Source: Timema cristinae
Lineage: Eukaryota > Arthropoda > Insecta > Phasmatodea > Timematidae
Reading direction: 5' to 3'
Length of the DNA stretch: 64,000 bases
Assembly (NCBI GenBank): GCA_039000515.1
Contig: JBCFYV010009882.1
Coordinates: 56,221,777-56,285,776, forward strand
In this document: positions 24,482 to 36,329 of the stretch, piece after piece
How positions within the stretch are numbered: the stretch's first letter is position 1
Layout of the letters: every line of letters starts with the position of its first letter
Translations under genes and position numbers: made by a program
The notes under the pieces: generated by a model
Told to the model about the DNA's origin: nothing
Database searches by the model: none
Seen by the model: the letters and a program-made list of their open reading frames with translations, nothing else

Positions 24482-24560
24482 TACAGTTACCTGACCGCCA
24501 CTGGTTAACCTAGCTAGATAAGCTCGGCACCTGAGCCGTATTGAACATTTGAGTCTAGCT
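24482..24560 (+). repeat. 72-bp tandem family, block 3 (one unit)
   Basis: One diverged unit (GTTACCTGACCGCCACTGG, TAGCTAGATAAGCTCGGC) lies beyond the minisatellite. It suggests that the minisatellite and its flank arose within or beside an older, longer 72-bp array. Confidence 0.6.
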
Positions 24561-24811
24561 AGAATTACATAGGTCACTGAAGTTGTTGTTAGGAAAAAGA
24601 TTTGACAACAGATTTTTCACTTCATTAGTTGACCGTGTTGCCTAAATTATTATTCCAACGCAGCCGCTAAGTATTTGCTACTCTTTATAGAAACTTAAAT
24701 ATTATTTCATGCTCAAAATTTCGTGAATTGAATCTAACTTGTTAAGGGAGGCGCTCACATAAGAACTGAATTGCATTACATACGTACAAACATTCCACTT
24801 TATTTAAACAT

Positions 24812-24968
24812 GTGTCTGACCCACTTTAGTGGTCTTATGGTCTGAGGCATCACTCTCACAATAGACTAAATTTAGAAGACGAGAAGCTATGGATTTTAAA
24901 CCCAAACATGGGGATTGTTTTATTCTAAATGGTTCCCCCCTCTTCTTCCACGAAAATGTGGGAAAACC
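24812..24968 (+). mobile_element. SINE family B copy, 3' part missing
   Basis: Head CCCACTTTAGTGGTCTTATGG and GGCATCACTCTCACAATAGA, then GGATTTTAAACCC (decayed B box), TCTAAATGGTTCCCC, and CTTCTTCCACGAAAATGTGG. The order matches 40538 and 48511. The conserved GACGCGG tail is absent. Confidence 0.65.
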
Positions 24969-25499
24969 TTTTTCTAAATAATATTCTTCACAAGAAATGT
25001 TACAGTTTTAATATTATAGGTGATTGAAATATTGATATATACTTGTTGAAGAAATTGAATAATTTTTAATAAGATGAAAATTGATATTTAAGTAGTTTTG
25101 AATCTTAACTGTGATTTCATAAGAAGCACTATTGCAGGAATATATTTCTCTTCATCTGGTAATCACTCTTGCTTTGGTAAATTTTGGAAGTTAAAGTGTC
25201 TGTGTTTAGGTTTACACAAGCTTAAAAGGTCCGTAGACCCATAAACATATAGAAACATGGCTCTGAAATAGTAAGTTCTCGAATCAACAAAGTTTATACC
25301 CTCTGGTGCTAAGCCAGAAGAACCGTGTTTTTACTTTACCTTCGGAGATGAATTGGCTCTGTTGTTCAAGCTCTGTGTATTTCGGGGCTTGGCTAGACAG
25401 GGATAGTTTCTCATGGAACCTCACTGATAGTGAATACTAAGCCCTAAATAGTACGTGCTTCAACTATTTTATTAATACTTATAGAATTGGATATTACCG

Positions 25500-26350
25500 T
25501 TTCACCCTATCAAAATTCCAGCACTAGGGGTGTCTCATAGCTAAAATTATGGGGTGACGCTCCAGAAAATTTTTAGCCTTTGTTTTAAAATTGTGTAAAA
25601 GTAAAAAAAACATGTCTAAAAAGAAAATTTATTCAAGAACGTGATAGAATCTTAATAAAAAACCAAACTTTTTTGCCTACTTTAACTTAAATTGTTACAT
25701 TTCAAGCTTGATCTATTCATTTAAATATGTAATCCATTCTTCTTGTCTATCTTGCACAAACAGTGCAATAATTTTCTCCTGGATGTCTGAATGGCAATTG
25801 AGGAAAATTTTCTCTATTGAAAGTACTGCAAGCTCATTTAGTGTTTCTGTTAAATAAAATAACCGAAAAAATAATTAATCAAATAGAATAGCTGGACGCA
25901 GAATAATAATTTAACTCTACACTCTTCTATACTTTATTACATTCAAGAAAATAGTAGACAGTTTTTAAGCTCAACACACGCTGAGTAAACCAAAACTTCT
26001 ATTTACCATCACACCAGAGCCGGAACTGCGAGAGCAACAGTGCTCTCTCAATCTGGCAGTCCCACCTTCATCCCCACCCCCTCCTATTTGCGCATGAGCT
26101 CAACAGTCAAACACCACGTGGCTGGCACTGTAAAGCGCACAGTTGCATACAAAGGTTTTGGTATCTGTTTCATAAATTGGGGGATAGCTACTGAAGTACT
26201 GACATTAAGCTTAAGGAATATATATTGTACTACAAAAATAAAGAATTAAAGAAAAAATAACTCATTTCAATAATATCAAGTGGAAATAGGGGGTGCTGCA
26301 GTTCCGCAGTGCCTATACACAAGCCGACACTGCCCAGCACCCAATTGACT
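25500..26350 (-). mobile_element. hAT-type DNA transposon remnant
   Basis: A hAT-like transposase terminal exon (25713-25846, minus) lies beside DNA unlike the surroundings in base composition. On the minus strand near 26300 the sequence CACTGCGGAACTGCAGCACC resembles the start of many hAT elements. A related inverted word pair (GCCGGAACTGCGAGAGC at about 26017) lies inside. Exact ends and an 8-bp target duplication could not be fixed, so the limits are approximate. Confidence 0.35.
25713..25846 (-). pseudogene. hAT transposase C-terminal exon (dimerisation-domain tail)
   Basis: On the minus strand a strong acceptor (TTATTTTATTTAACAG, ending at 25847) is followed by an open frame of about 44 codons ending in TAG at 25713-25715. 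It contains LNELAVLSIEK, a form of the 'L..LA.LSIE' motif that follows the dimerisation region in many hAT transposases (ZMYM1-like and related proteins), then acidic and aromatic residues up to the stop. Upstream transposase exons, with the RNase H-like core and zinc finger, were not found in the window, so the copy is probably dead. A domesticated gene's last exon is an alternative. Confidence 0.45.
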
Positions 26351-26639
26351 TCAAGGCACTCAGTTGTGATGAACTTGCCCACACCCTTAAAGGTCATTCG
26401 ACCCTAAACATTTTATTGCACATTTTTAACAAGTGTACATTTATTTATTATAAACAATAAATATTGATTCTAAGATATTTAATCATTACAATTCACGAGT
26501 TATAAGGGGTTTAACTTGCTCTGTCATGCATAGCATAGCATAGCATTTTCAAGGTGAAGTAGTTAATATATGGGTCTGACATTTAGTATGAATAGATGTT
26601 CGTATGAGCTGTATAAAAAGAGAGATTAATACTATTGTC

Positions 26640-26642
<3 letters not shown>

Positions 26643-26688
<46 letters not shown>
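26643..26688. repeat. (TA)n microsatellite, 46 bp
   Basis: Pure AT run followed by AGTTGGTGTCTGTATGTTC, the start of the dispersed repeat type noted at 15290-15640. Confidence 0.98.
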
Positions 26689-26690
<2 letters not shown>

Positions 26691-26699
26691 TTGGTGTCT

Positions 26700-28010
26700 G
26701 TATGTTCAACTTTAACGATTGCGCTGAAACCTCGCATGGATATAACTTGTACGTCCAGTTAACACATAGGCTATACATATTCTATTGTATTTAATTAAAT
26801 TGGTGTTTTTACAATATTTTGTCTTTAACCATGTGACAAATGTTGCATTATCCTATTGAATGAGGAATAAATGTATTTCTCTAATACTTGATCTCCAAAT
26901 AAACTGCAATCCAATGAGTGATAAAAGAATACATTGAAATCTTAAATAAAAAGTGAAATTATATTTGGTTCTGGTTATTTTATATTTATATTTAAATCAA
27001 ATCTGTTTATTTAACATAATAAAACATATACATTGCTAACTATCAAACTCTTGATTTGATTTGATCTTACATTTACATTTTATATATTATGATAAATATA
27101 TCACTTATCCCTTTATTAAATGGCAAATTAAACTCCAGAAAAGAAAATGAATTTATCAAATTAAATCTTATGTACATTTGTGTGAAAACAATGATACTTC
27201 AAGACTGAGATTCATGGCAAAGGAACTTATGAATACACGAAGTTGTGCACTTCAGGCTTTTTTCTTAAAAAAAATACCTATTGGTGGACCCTAACACCTG
27301 TGGCCTCTTAGCTTCTTGACCAGATTTAATCAGATTATTTGCATTTTCATCATAGAAAATCAAGCAGTGGGAAAAGTGAGTGTTTATATATAATTTATAT
27401 TTTTGTGAGACCGACACCTTTGACTACTTAAAAAAACTCTAATTAATATTAAAACCAAGAAAAAATACTAAGATTTGTCCTAGATTTACGTTCGGGAGTA
27501 AATTATATTTTGGGTTTGTTGACTAGGATTAAAGGAGATTAGAGAAAAGATCAGGATTTTTGTAGCTAGTTTCTTAACACTTTTTTGGTAACAAAATAAA
27601 ATAACTCTCCAGTATAAACATAGTATAATTTTCTTCACATGGTGACATCAACAGTTCTTGAATATATATAAATCGTGTCCTGAAATTTGATGGTAATTTT
27701 TTATCTTTGTTTAAAAAGATTCTCATCAACTTTCGCTACATCCTTGACAGATATTCAAAAACTGTTGATACCATTAGAAAAAAAATTAAACTCTGTGTTC
27801 TATTGGAACAATATTTTATTATTTTTGTACAAAAAAAACATTTCGCTGTAACAATTACAGACACTGATATTCTCTCGGGTCCCCTTTCACCCCACAAAAA
27901 ATGACGATGTATGTTGTTAGCCCCAAAACCAGAATACATAGAATGTGAATAGATAAGCATATGCACAATAATCGTGGAATCTTGAGAATGTGACACAGAC
28001 GTTTTTTAAC

Positions 28011-28062
<52 letters not shown>

Positions 28063-28914
28063 CTAGCATAACTTCTAAGAAAGCATGACTATCGGCACGG
28101 GTATCGCTAAAACCAAGAAATGCTAAAAATAGCATGCTAAGTCATACGTAATCAAAGAAATATAAAGGTGTCTATCGTTTATTTGTTATTTCTTATTAAC
28201 ATTTTATATATATATATATATAATGTTATTATTATATATTATTATTATTAATAGAAAATAACAAATATTTATATTACTCAGTTTTGTATTTAGTGGACTA
28301 GATTGTAGTGAACATCCGGCTACCATTAAGCTTTTTTTTTTCTAATTCACATACATTTCAATAGGGAATATAATTTGTTGAAAATGTTGTTTATTATGAG
28401 CCCTCAACTTCTGTTTTATTGAAACTAAAAACTAAAATGTTCAATGAAAAATATCATTTTAACATTGTTGTTCTTAGAAAACAAACCAATAATGGTGGTT
28501 TAATTTAAGATTTGGAAAACGGTTTCACTACCAGAATTCTTATTTTGGTAAACATAGAGTAACTGAAGCTATGGATGGGATGTGAACAAAATGCTGAAGG
28601 CAGACCGCGTTTGCCCTCCAAATTACGTGTTTAAGATTTATACTGTGGTTGCAACAAGCAAAAACAGACTACTTGACTGTATACCTTTTTACTGATGACG
28701 TATAAAGGCTACTCACTATTCTGAAATGATTCCAGAACATTTGTTTAGCTACTGGATGGGTGAACCTTGATGTGGAGGCAGAAATATTCCTCGAACTTCT
28801 ATAATTCTTCAATGACTTTTCTTTTGAAATCAAAGAGCTTATCGATATGGACTGTGATTTTTTTATATAGAACCACGTCTTACTATCTTTTAAAGCTTTA
28901 CATTAAAATACTGA
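26700..28914. other. A+T-rich DNA with two (TA)n arrays; no gene seen
   Basis: The arrays are at 28016-28061 (46 bp) and 28203-28223. The first produces the Tyr-Ile-rich frame on the minus strand at 27917-28135. Frames at 27707-27904 and 27736-27996 overlap each other on opposite strands and have no recognisable motif. Confidence 0.6.
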
Positions 28915-29045
28915 TTACGCCCATGTGATAGGTATGAGGAGGACTAAGCCATAGAAGACGTGAACCCTTATTTGCGTGGAGGTAGAGTGAAAAACCATTA
29001 TGGGAAAACCACCGCAGGACACCCGACATTCGTAAAAACCTTGAT
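28915..29045 (-). mobile_element. SINE family B fragment
   Basis: On the minus strand: GGTGGTTTTCCCATAATGG, CACTCTACCTCCACGCAAAT and AAGGGTTCACGTC, the body of family B. The tRNA-like head and the (TAA)n tail are missing. Confidence 0.55.
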
Positions 29046-29557
29046 CTCACCTTAATAAAAAGAAAAAAATATTCCTCAACTAATAGAATAAAAACCTTCC
29101 CATATGGAAAAAGAATTGAACATTTACATACATGTATAAGGACAACCTTAAATAACTAATTTATAATTTAAAAACAAGGATCAGTGGATTGGGGACTAGG
29201 GATAGAGAAAGAAATAGACACTTTCAAAACCTAAGAAAAAAAAATGCTGTGATAGAAAATTGAAATTTTCAGTAAGGTGAATGGACTATCCCAAATAACT
29301 AGAAAAATATGAAAGTTTTTTTTAATTTCATGATAAAGATTTGGTAAATTGAGGGAAGTATGGCTAAAATAACAAAGCATCAAATAGCCAAAGCTATTAT
29401 TTATGCTATTTGATTCATAAATATCCAATCCCTTACAATTGTAATAGTTATACTCTTGATCTTAATAAAATCACGAATTTATAGCCGACTATTTCCGCAC
29501 ATCCATAATAGACTCTGCCTTGAAATATGAGTGAAGAATAACCCTAGATAGGGGACG

Positions 29558-29636
29558 ATTCCTGCTTAGCTCGGTGGTTAGAACATCAGCGTACTAAGCC
29601 AAAGGTCCTGGGCTCGATTCCTGTGACCAGGTGTCA
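29558..29636 (+). other. tRNA-like sequence (pseudo-tRNA or SINE head)
   Basis: A good A box (TAGCTCGGTGGTT, 29567-29579) and B box (GGCTCGATTCC, 29611-29621) are spaced as in a tRNA. However, the anticodon stem does not pair and the acceptor ends do not match. It is therefore a tRNA pseudogene or the promoter head of another SINE, and not a working tRNA gene. Confidence 0.5.
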
Positions 29637-29639
29637 TTT

Positions 29640-32600
29640 TTCAATTTTCAGAATATGATAAAATAACAAAGATAAATAAAAAAACTATAACTGTAGTAGA
29701 AAACTGGAATATCTTAATCATGTGAGTAGAAAGATCATCACAAATGATCAAAAAATAATTAACATTTTTAATTTAAAGATTGGATCCAAAAACTAGGGGG
29801 ATATAAATGTCACAAACTATTATATAAAAAAAAATTGTAATAGAAATTTAAGGTTTTGCACTTAATTACTAGAACCAATCTATCTCTTTTATACCCTAAT
29901 ATTTCTTTTATGATCCTTGTTAAACTATTATGCTCTTTTTCTCTGTATGTTTTTGTAATAATGTACCTAACTAATTTTATCAGAGCTTATGCTTGCTCTT
30001 AGGCAGATATTGCTTTTCATATTAATTGCGTTCATTTGTGCACCCAGATTATTCTTTTTTCGTTTCAACTGTTGTTTTTAATATTTGTTGGTAGGTATAT
30101 TTGGTCTAGGATTTTTATGTTTATATTGATATTTTAAAATAATAAATTATATAAAGAGTGTATCCTAATCCTAATACTAATCTAATATAGTTTTAATACT
30201 TGTCCGTCTGCATGAGTTATCCGAATAATTACAAAATCCTAGATCTCTAAAATTTGCAATTCTGATAGGTCCGATAGTTATAAATTTATATCTAGAAAAT
30301 TCCATAAAAACGAAAATTTACAATAGCGGATTCGTAATGGAGGTGTGTATTAGGCTATAAACGTTAAAAACGGAAAATTTCTTATATAAATATATAGTAT
30401 ATAATTTTAAATTGTTATAAATAATTAACAATCATTTCTACTGAGTCACTCCCATATTTATTACTAGCACCAAGTGTAAGAGTTTAAAATGTAATGTATA
30501 GAAAAGTTATAGCTTGGTCTTAAAAATAAATGTCAGCTTAATAAACACGTTTAGATTATATTTCTATTTTGACTACTTTTGCATTTTGTAGCTCAATTTA
30601 AAAATATTTATGGATATCCTGTTTGAAGAATGCGTATACCAGCTAGATATTAATATTAAGATTTATAATATAAAAATAATATAAAATATTAATATTTAAT
30701 TGGACTAATAGTATTAATATTATAAATATATACTTATGTACACCTCTTATGAATGTTTAGTTATATTAAATTTCAGCCCCCTACACAAATAACAATGATA
30801 CATACGTAAAGAGCATTAAATAACAAGTTTGACCCTTTACAACCCGTGAACCGTAATGACTTGAAACTATTGATTAAAGAAAAATTAGTTTGTTTTCAAT
30901 TACAGATGAGCGAAATACCTATATAATTATCTCTCTTAGTCCTTGTACTCTACATTGATAAGACGACAGCATAAATTGTCATAAACCACTAAATATCAAC
31001 TACCATCCCCAACTCCATTTTATACCTGAAACTTGGTTTATTAAGCTGTGCCACTTTGATAGGAAACTGAGCTAGATTGTATATATATATATATATATAT
31101 ATTTGTTTTTTTGACAAAATTTTGTTAGCTGTTAGTAACAAAATGTAAAATGTTTCAACATTATGTATTTACGTTTTTGGTCTAAACAAAATTCTATATT
31201 CATGTTAGGATTAAAAACTTATTTTCTAAAATCTGCTATTTTCAAATTATTAATACATTGATTTGAATACAATTTAAGAATATTTATAAATTTGTTTTAT
31301 TTTCCAATTAAAATATCGTTTAAATATGTTATATACTATCTACATCTACATCATTATCAGCTTTAGATATTTGACATTGCTGCAATAAGAAATCATTTCT
31401 GCTGAATTAAAACATAGCAATCTCACAGATGACACGAAAACAATAATATATAAATTTAAAATTAGCTCTCAGCTTGTAGTTGCCAGACTACTGGTAATCA
31501 TAAATCAGATTTACATTCATAATTGTGGTCATATGGTTTTAGTTGAACTCATTTAACAGATGTGTTTCTAAGACTATTTTTTTAAATGTTTTGTTACATA
31601 ATAATTTTGTTTGTGTGTATATGCAACACATCTTTCTCTTTATTTGTAGCATTTAGATATTTTTACTTATAGGTGAGGAATAGGCTATTAGATAATAATG
31701 GAAATGTATCTGTATTTTCATGAATAGTTATTAGGAAGCAATTGGGAAAAGATACTGTTAGATCACCCAACTGAAATTTGAATCCATTTACAAATAAATA
31801 AATATCTATATATTTTGAGAGAAACAACTTGGACAATGCAAATCCCATTGGGGTTCTAATTTTAATAGAAACGTCATCATCAACTAATTTTAAAAGTAAT
31901 GTCACTTTTCTTAGAAGTCTTTTGATACATACTTAAATCAGTTCAAGTCCATTTAATAGAAACGTGTTAACTATTAAACCAGGAAAAGCTGAACAACATA
32001 AAACTATTTATAGTTGCCCCGTATCTCATCCAGACACTCACCTATAAACACTAATTTGGTATAATTCTTACAGTTTGAATTAGAAGAAATGCACCCACAC
32101 TAATTTTTGGGTGTGAAACATGCTTTCTTAGCTCACATGTAAAAAAAATTAAAATAGGGGGTATAAAAACAGTGTTCTTAGGAAGATAGTTGGTTCAAAA
32201 AGAGATTATGCTACTGGGGAGTGGCGAGGGTTACGCAATGATGAGTTACATTCCCTGTACTCATCACAGGACATCGTTAGGATAATAAGTCATATAAGTC
32301 ACGTTGGGCAGGAGCTGTAGTGTGAATTTTAGTTCATAATGCCATAAAGAAAGTAAGTACCCACATTTTCAGGAAGGAAAAGCGGTAATATATTTATCAC
32401 AAATATATCTTTAGAGTTTGATAATCAAACACCACTTCCCCTTAGTCAAAGTAAGTCACATTAAATATGTATATATGTATATATGTATATACTACCTAGA
32501 GCTAAGGGAAAACAACTTCTCTATCCAAGTTTAAGTGATGATATTGTGTTGATTTATAAGCCATAACCGGGCTCATTACCTAATTTTAAAACCAAACTAA

Positions 32601-33360
32601 CAACTATATCTAAAAAAAAATTGTTATAAAACAGTTGAACAAACGTTGTTTAAATCAGAGACACTTTGAAGTTTCAACGGAAACCGAAACAGAGCCAATA
32701 TGTATAAGTAGACAGGAAGTATAATGGATCAGCTAAGGCACCGATCTGTAAATCAATACGTATCTATAACTCAATTTTTAATCGTATAAAAGAAAAGCTA
32801 ATACTGATTTATCAAGTCACTTTGCTAAAGTTTCAGTCACCACTAGCATTTAGTCCGCTCTGCCGTGGCCCTTCAAAAAGGGGTCCATGTAAAGGAAGTG
32901 GTGGGTTTGGAGTGGGGGTGTGGGGTGGGAGGGATGGTCCAAGGGAATATCAGTTGCTGGATAACTTGGCTGCCAAATTTAATCAGCTACGAAGAAGGAC
33001 TGTGGGTACGACACCATTTACAAGACGTGACGTCACAAAATTAGGGTTGGGGGGATCTCAGGGAACAGAGACTCTTTGAGAAGGTCAGACCAAGCTATAT
33101 ATTTTTAGAAATTTCTTACTAAGATTCATCCAAAATTGGAAGAATTAAGATTGTATTAAAAATATTTGTCCAAAAACTATCTATCAATAGATCAGACTAA
33201 GACAAGAAAAGTAATACTCAATGCTGGGTTAATCAATGAGATAAATATAAATTATTAATACAAATACATTTTTATTTGTAGTTTTTTTTATATAAATATA
33301 GCTTATTAGCAGGTTAGAGATTACGATATAGGTTTCGGAAATGTAGCCACATCTGTATGG
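29640..33360. other. A+T-rich DNA without a supported gene
   Basis: A (TA)n run at 31080-31102 and a TATG-type repeat at about 32466-32490 are present. The frame at 32822-33079 (85 codons, Gly/Arg-rich) is driven by a G-rich patch at 32876-32940 and shows no family motif. The minus-strand frame at 31663-31905 is also unrecognised. Confidence 0.5.
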
Positions 33361-33369
33361 AGGTATAAT

Positions 33370-33825
33370 GATGAAATGCTACATTTGGAGCTTCGCACTG
33401 TATGGAGCAGAAACTCAGACCCTTAGGAAAATCGAAAAGAAATACATTAAATGCTTTGAAATATGGTACTTGAGAGGACTTGAGAAGTTTGGGTGGACAG
33501 GCCGGGTTACAAATGAATTCCTTATAAATGTAGGTGAGAAGTGAATCGTATTGCATTCTTAGACACAACACAAACTTGATCAGACAAATACTTTGGAAGA
33601 ACTTTCTTCAGCACGACTACATAGAAGAAAAGGCTTATGGAAAGAGCACCTTATAAAAAAGGAGGATTCAAATATTAGACGACACGAAGGAAAGAAGAAA
33701 ATTCTGGAAGCTCAAGCAGGAGGTAGATGACAGGGTGCAATGGAAGTCTTAAGTTCACTGACAAATAAATGGACCTGTCGTCAGACAGGACAACTAATAA
33801 TAATATTAATAATATTAATGGCGAA
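33370..33825 (+). mobile_element. RTE-type LINE, decayed 3' end of the reverse-transcriptase ORF
   Basis: In one frame from about 33379 to the TGA at 33534 the translation contains WSFALYGAETQTLRKIEKK and, further on, a FEIWYL…W…RVTNE block. This matches the C-terminal region after the RT domain of RTE/BovB-like elements ('.LYG.E.WTL.K…FE.W..R…W.D.V.N'). Frameshifts and stops break the rest, which still shows Lys/Arg-rich and ARLHRRKGLW-like stretches. The copy ends in TAATAATAATATTAATAATA (about 33798-33817). It lacks the 5' part, as expected for an old truncated LINE copy. Clade assignment is by eye. Confidence 0.6.
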
Positions 33826-34233
33826 AGAGCATTAAGGAATAGTAACCCGAGCTATATCTGGTTGGGGTTCAAACATTTGACGTCCCCTTCACAGAAAAAG
33901 ACTAGACAATATGAGCCTAACACTTAAATAACGTGACATTTAACTAAAAAGTAAGTTATTTCAGAAAAGTATAACCAAAATGTTAATATTCTAAGTGTTC
34001 TCTTTTTTAATGGTCAGTGTAATATATTTGTTTTAAAACCAGATTGTTAACCAACAGCTCATTAGATTAATATGTCTAGACTACCATGGGTTTACTCAAT
34101 ATTTCTTTAATAGCATGGTAATTTTGTATTATTTGATTTATTTTTACCAACTATAATAACACAAGTGCTAGAATTAATAGAATATTAATAATAGTAATAA
34201 TAATAACACAAGTGCTAGAATTAATAGAATAGT

Positions 34234-34234
34234 A

Positions 34235-34290
<56 letters not shown>
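34234..34290. repeat. (TAA)n microsatellite beside a 51-bp tandem duplication
   Basis: About 18 AAT units follow two copies of ATAACACAAGTGCTAGAATT (about 34157 and 34204). This is not the SINE tail, because the GACGCGGTGC end is missing. Confidence 0.9.
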
Positions 34291-34291
<1 letters not shown>

Positions 34292-34634
34292 GGTTGACTA
34301 CAGTAGAATAATCTTGTTTATAGGGTGTGCCCTGATAAACAATTCTTTTTAGAAAGTGAAATTTAAATTCATTTGTATTAATGATTTAGATATGTGTCGC
34401 AAACCTACACAATTCATACAAAGTATTATAAACAACAGCTAAGCTGTACACAACATTGCTTGTACACGAAATATAAACTGAGATCCTATCTCAAGATCGA
34501 TTAATCGGGCTGTTAATTAAACAAGTAACACGAACCAGTCTACTACAGAATCAGATCTAATGCAAGTATAAATTTCTTTGTTATTCAATTTTACAACACT
34601 GAAATCTATACCAGATTATTATTTCAATTTATTG

Positions 34635-34898
34635 ATGACCTGGTGGTCTAGGGGTAAGGTGTCAGACTTCTATGCTGGCGGCCGGGGTTCAATCCTCGGT
34701 CCCGGTAAAGATTTATCTGATTACCAAACCCTTCCTTCACCTCTGACAAGACATCTTGTGAATTTGGGGAATGCCAGGCCACCACCGTGGTTCGTATTCC
34801 ACGTTAAACTGTAGGTCCTTCATTTCATCTCACACTCACCCTACCATTACACATTAGCGTAAGTGCGTATATCCCGAATGGGTAGTAAGACGCGGTGC

Positions 34899-34939
<41 letters not shown>
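34635..34939 (+). mobile_element. SINE family A, full length
   Basis: The head TGACCTGGTGGTCTAGGGGT matches the start of tRNA-Glu-type genes (CCTGGTGGTCTAG.GGTTAGG) and includes the A box. GGGGTTCAATCCTCGG is the B box. A body of about 150 bp follows (CCTTCCTTCACCTCTGACA, CACCGTGGTTCG.ATTCCACG, CTTCATTTCATCTCACA), then CATTAGCGTAAGTGCGTAT, GACGCGGTGC and (TAA)n. A possible short target duplication, ATTTCAATT, is at 34621 and 34938. The 78-codon frame running through it is a by-product. Confidence 0.9.
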
Positions 34940-35494
34940 TTTCAATTCAAGTTTAGACGTCTATATTATTAAAATACAAAAATAATGTTAAACAGATATA
35001 TACTACCTCAAGTTTATCTGTAATAATTTATGTATTACTACTCGCATTAAGGTCCCGTAAACTGGGACTTAGTGTATTAGGTATTTTAAGAAGCTTTATC
35101 TTCTTCTTGAATTAGATTAACTTCCACTCCTGCCCCCAAAGTTTGTTTAACCACCCACCTGGACTACCCACATTCAATCACGCTAATGGGGAATGGATGA
35201 AAATGTTTGAATCAATACGAATAGCACTAGTATTTTTTTGGGGGGGGGGAGAGGGAGAGGACGTGGTAGATTGAGACACATTTTAAGAAAATGCCTCAGA
35301 GAATCCAGTGGGGATTCGATCGCTAGCTTTCCCGTCACCCAGAACCAGTTCATAATATTTTGGTATTTAGTCAATGGTACGTCGATGCTGTATACTAACT
35401 AGCTTGGGTGTATATTAAAATGCTGGTATTATACAGGAATATTAGATTACAAGGTAAAATCTCTGAACCAAATGAATGATTTTGGTAAAATCGA

Positions 35495-35680
35495 TATTTT
35501 CTCTTTTTGACCTTCAGTAAACTACCCTTAATTTTAGGGTTAGATATCCAATTCAAAAAAATCTCAGAGCAACCCTATGAAAACCCTAGATACCAAGTTT
35601 TAGCCCGATCGGTAAAATAGTTTAAGCTCTAGTTGGTGGTATATACGGACAGACAGACAGACGGAAAAGTCAAAAACAAC
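35495..35680 (+). repeat. Dispersed repeat with (CAGA)n-type end, longer copy
   Basis: Shares TTcAGTAAACTaCccTTAAT and TTTTAGGGTTAGA with 59240-59335, and both run into a GACAGACAGAC tract. Here about 105 bp (including CCCGATCGGTAAAATAGTTT and a TATATACGGACAGACAGAC end) separates the two parts that are directly joined at 59308. Sequences of this kind (a conserved core, then a GACA repeat) are common short interspersed repeats of unclear class. Confidence 0.5.
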
Positions 35681-36329
35681 TTTTTTGGATTCGGGGGGTC
35701 ATGAAACGTCAAGATTCATCAAAATCTTGAGTTCTATTTCCTTGACGATCACAATACTATTTACGTTTATGATAACGAGAAGGAAAAAATACTTAATTTT
35801 GAAGAAATCAAATCTTCCATAAAATTATATATATTTTTTACCAGAGTGGGGAAAAGGGGGACAAAGTGGTATTTTGTAAATAAATATCTAAACAAATAAT
35901 GGGTTTCTCAAATAATGTTACGTGTTATTAATTGGAGATTATGAAACTACCAATAATGTATTTTGTTTTATCTCTCTACGATATGAATTGACCGAAATAT
36001 GACCTTTCTTAATCATCTCCCATTTTACCCCTATCTAAATATTCATATTTTACCCGATTTTTTTTTTTAAATATTCAAAATTGAAAATTCCTTGCCTTGT
36101 GCTGAAGGCTATCAAATCCCCCCCCCCCCCAATTGGTTTTTAAATATCACTCTACGATAAATATTGACAAAGCTATGACCTAAAATATCTAGAAACTCAC
36201 AAAAATCAAAATAATATATTATAAGTGTATTTATAAAATCAATAAAATATTTTATTGGTTCTATTAAAACCTATATTACTATGTAATTTTGTTATAATAT
36301 TATTTAAAATTAACGAAAATAGTACATTT

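Noticed and set aside
29560..29636. Functional tRNA gene
   Set aside because: A and B boxes are present but the anticodon stem and acceptor ends do not pair.
29700..29790. Reverse-transcriptase C-terminal relic (KLEYLNHVSRK-like stretch)
   Set aside because: Only about ten residues match and flanking DNA shows no other LINE landmark.
32822..33079. 85-codon Gly/Arg-rich frame
   Set aside because: Composition follows a G-rich patch; no recognisable domain and no start or splice context.
34578..34814. Open frames repeated at several places with the same start sequence (also 58779-59084 and 61069-61263)
   Set aside because: They are translations of SINE family A through its tRNA-like head; the shared 'protein' is only the shared repeat.
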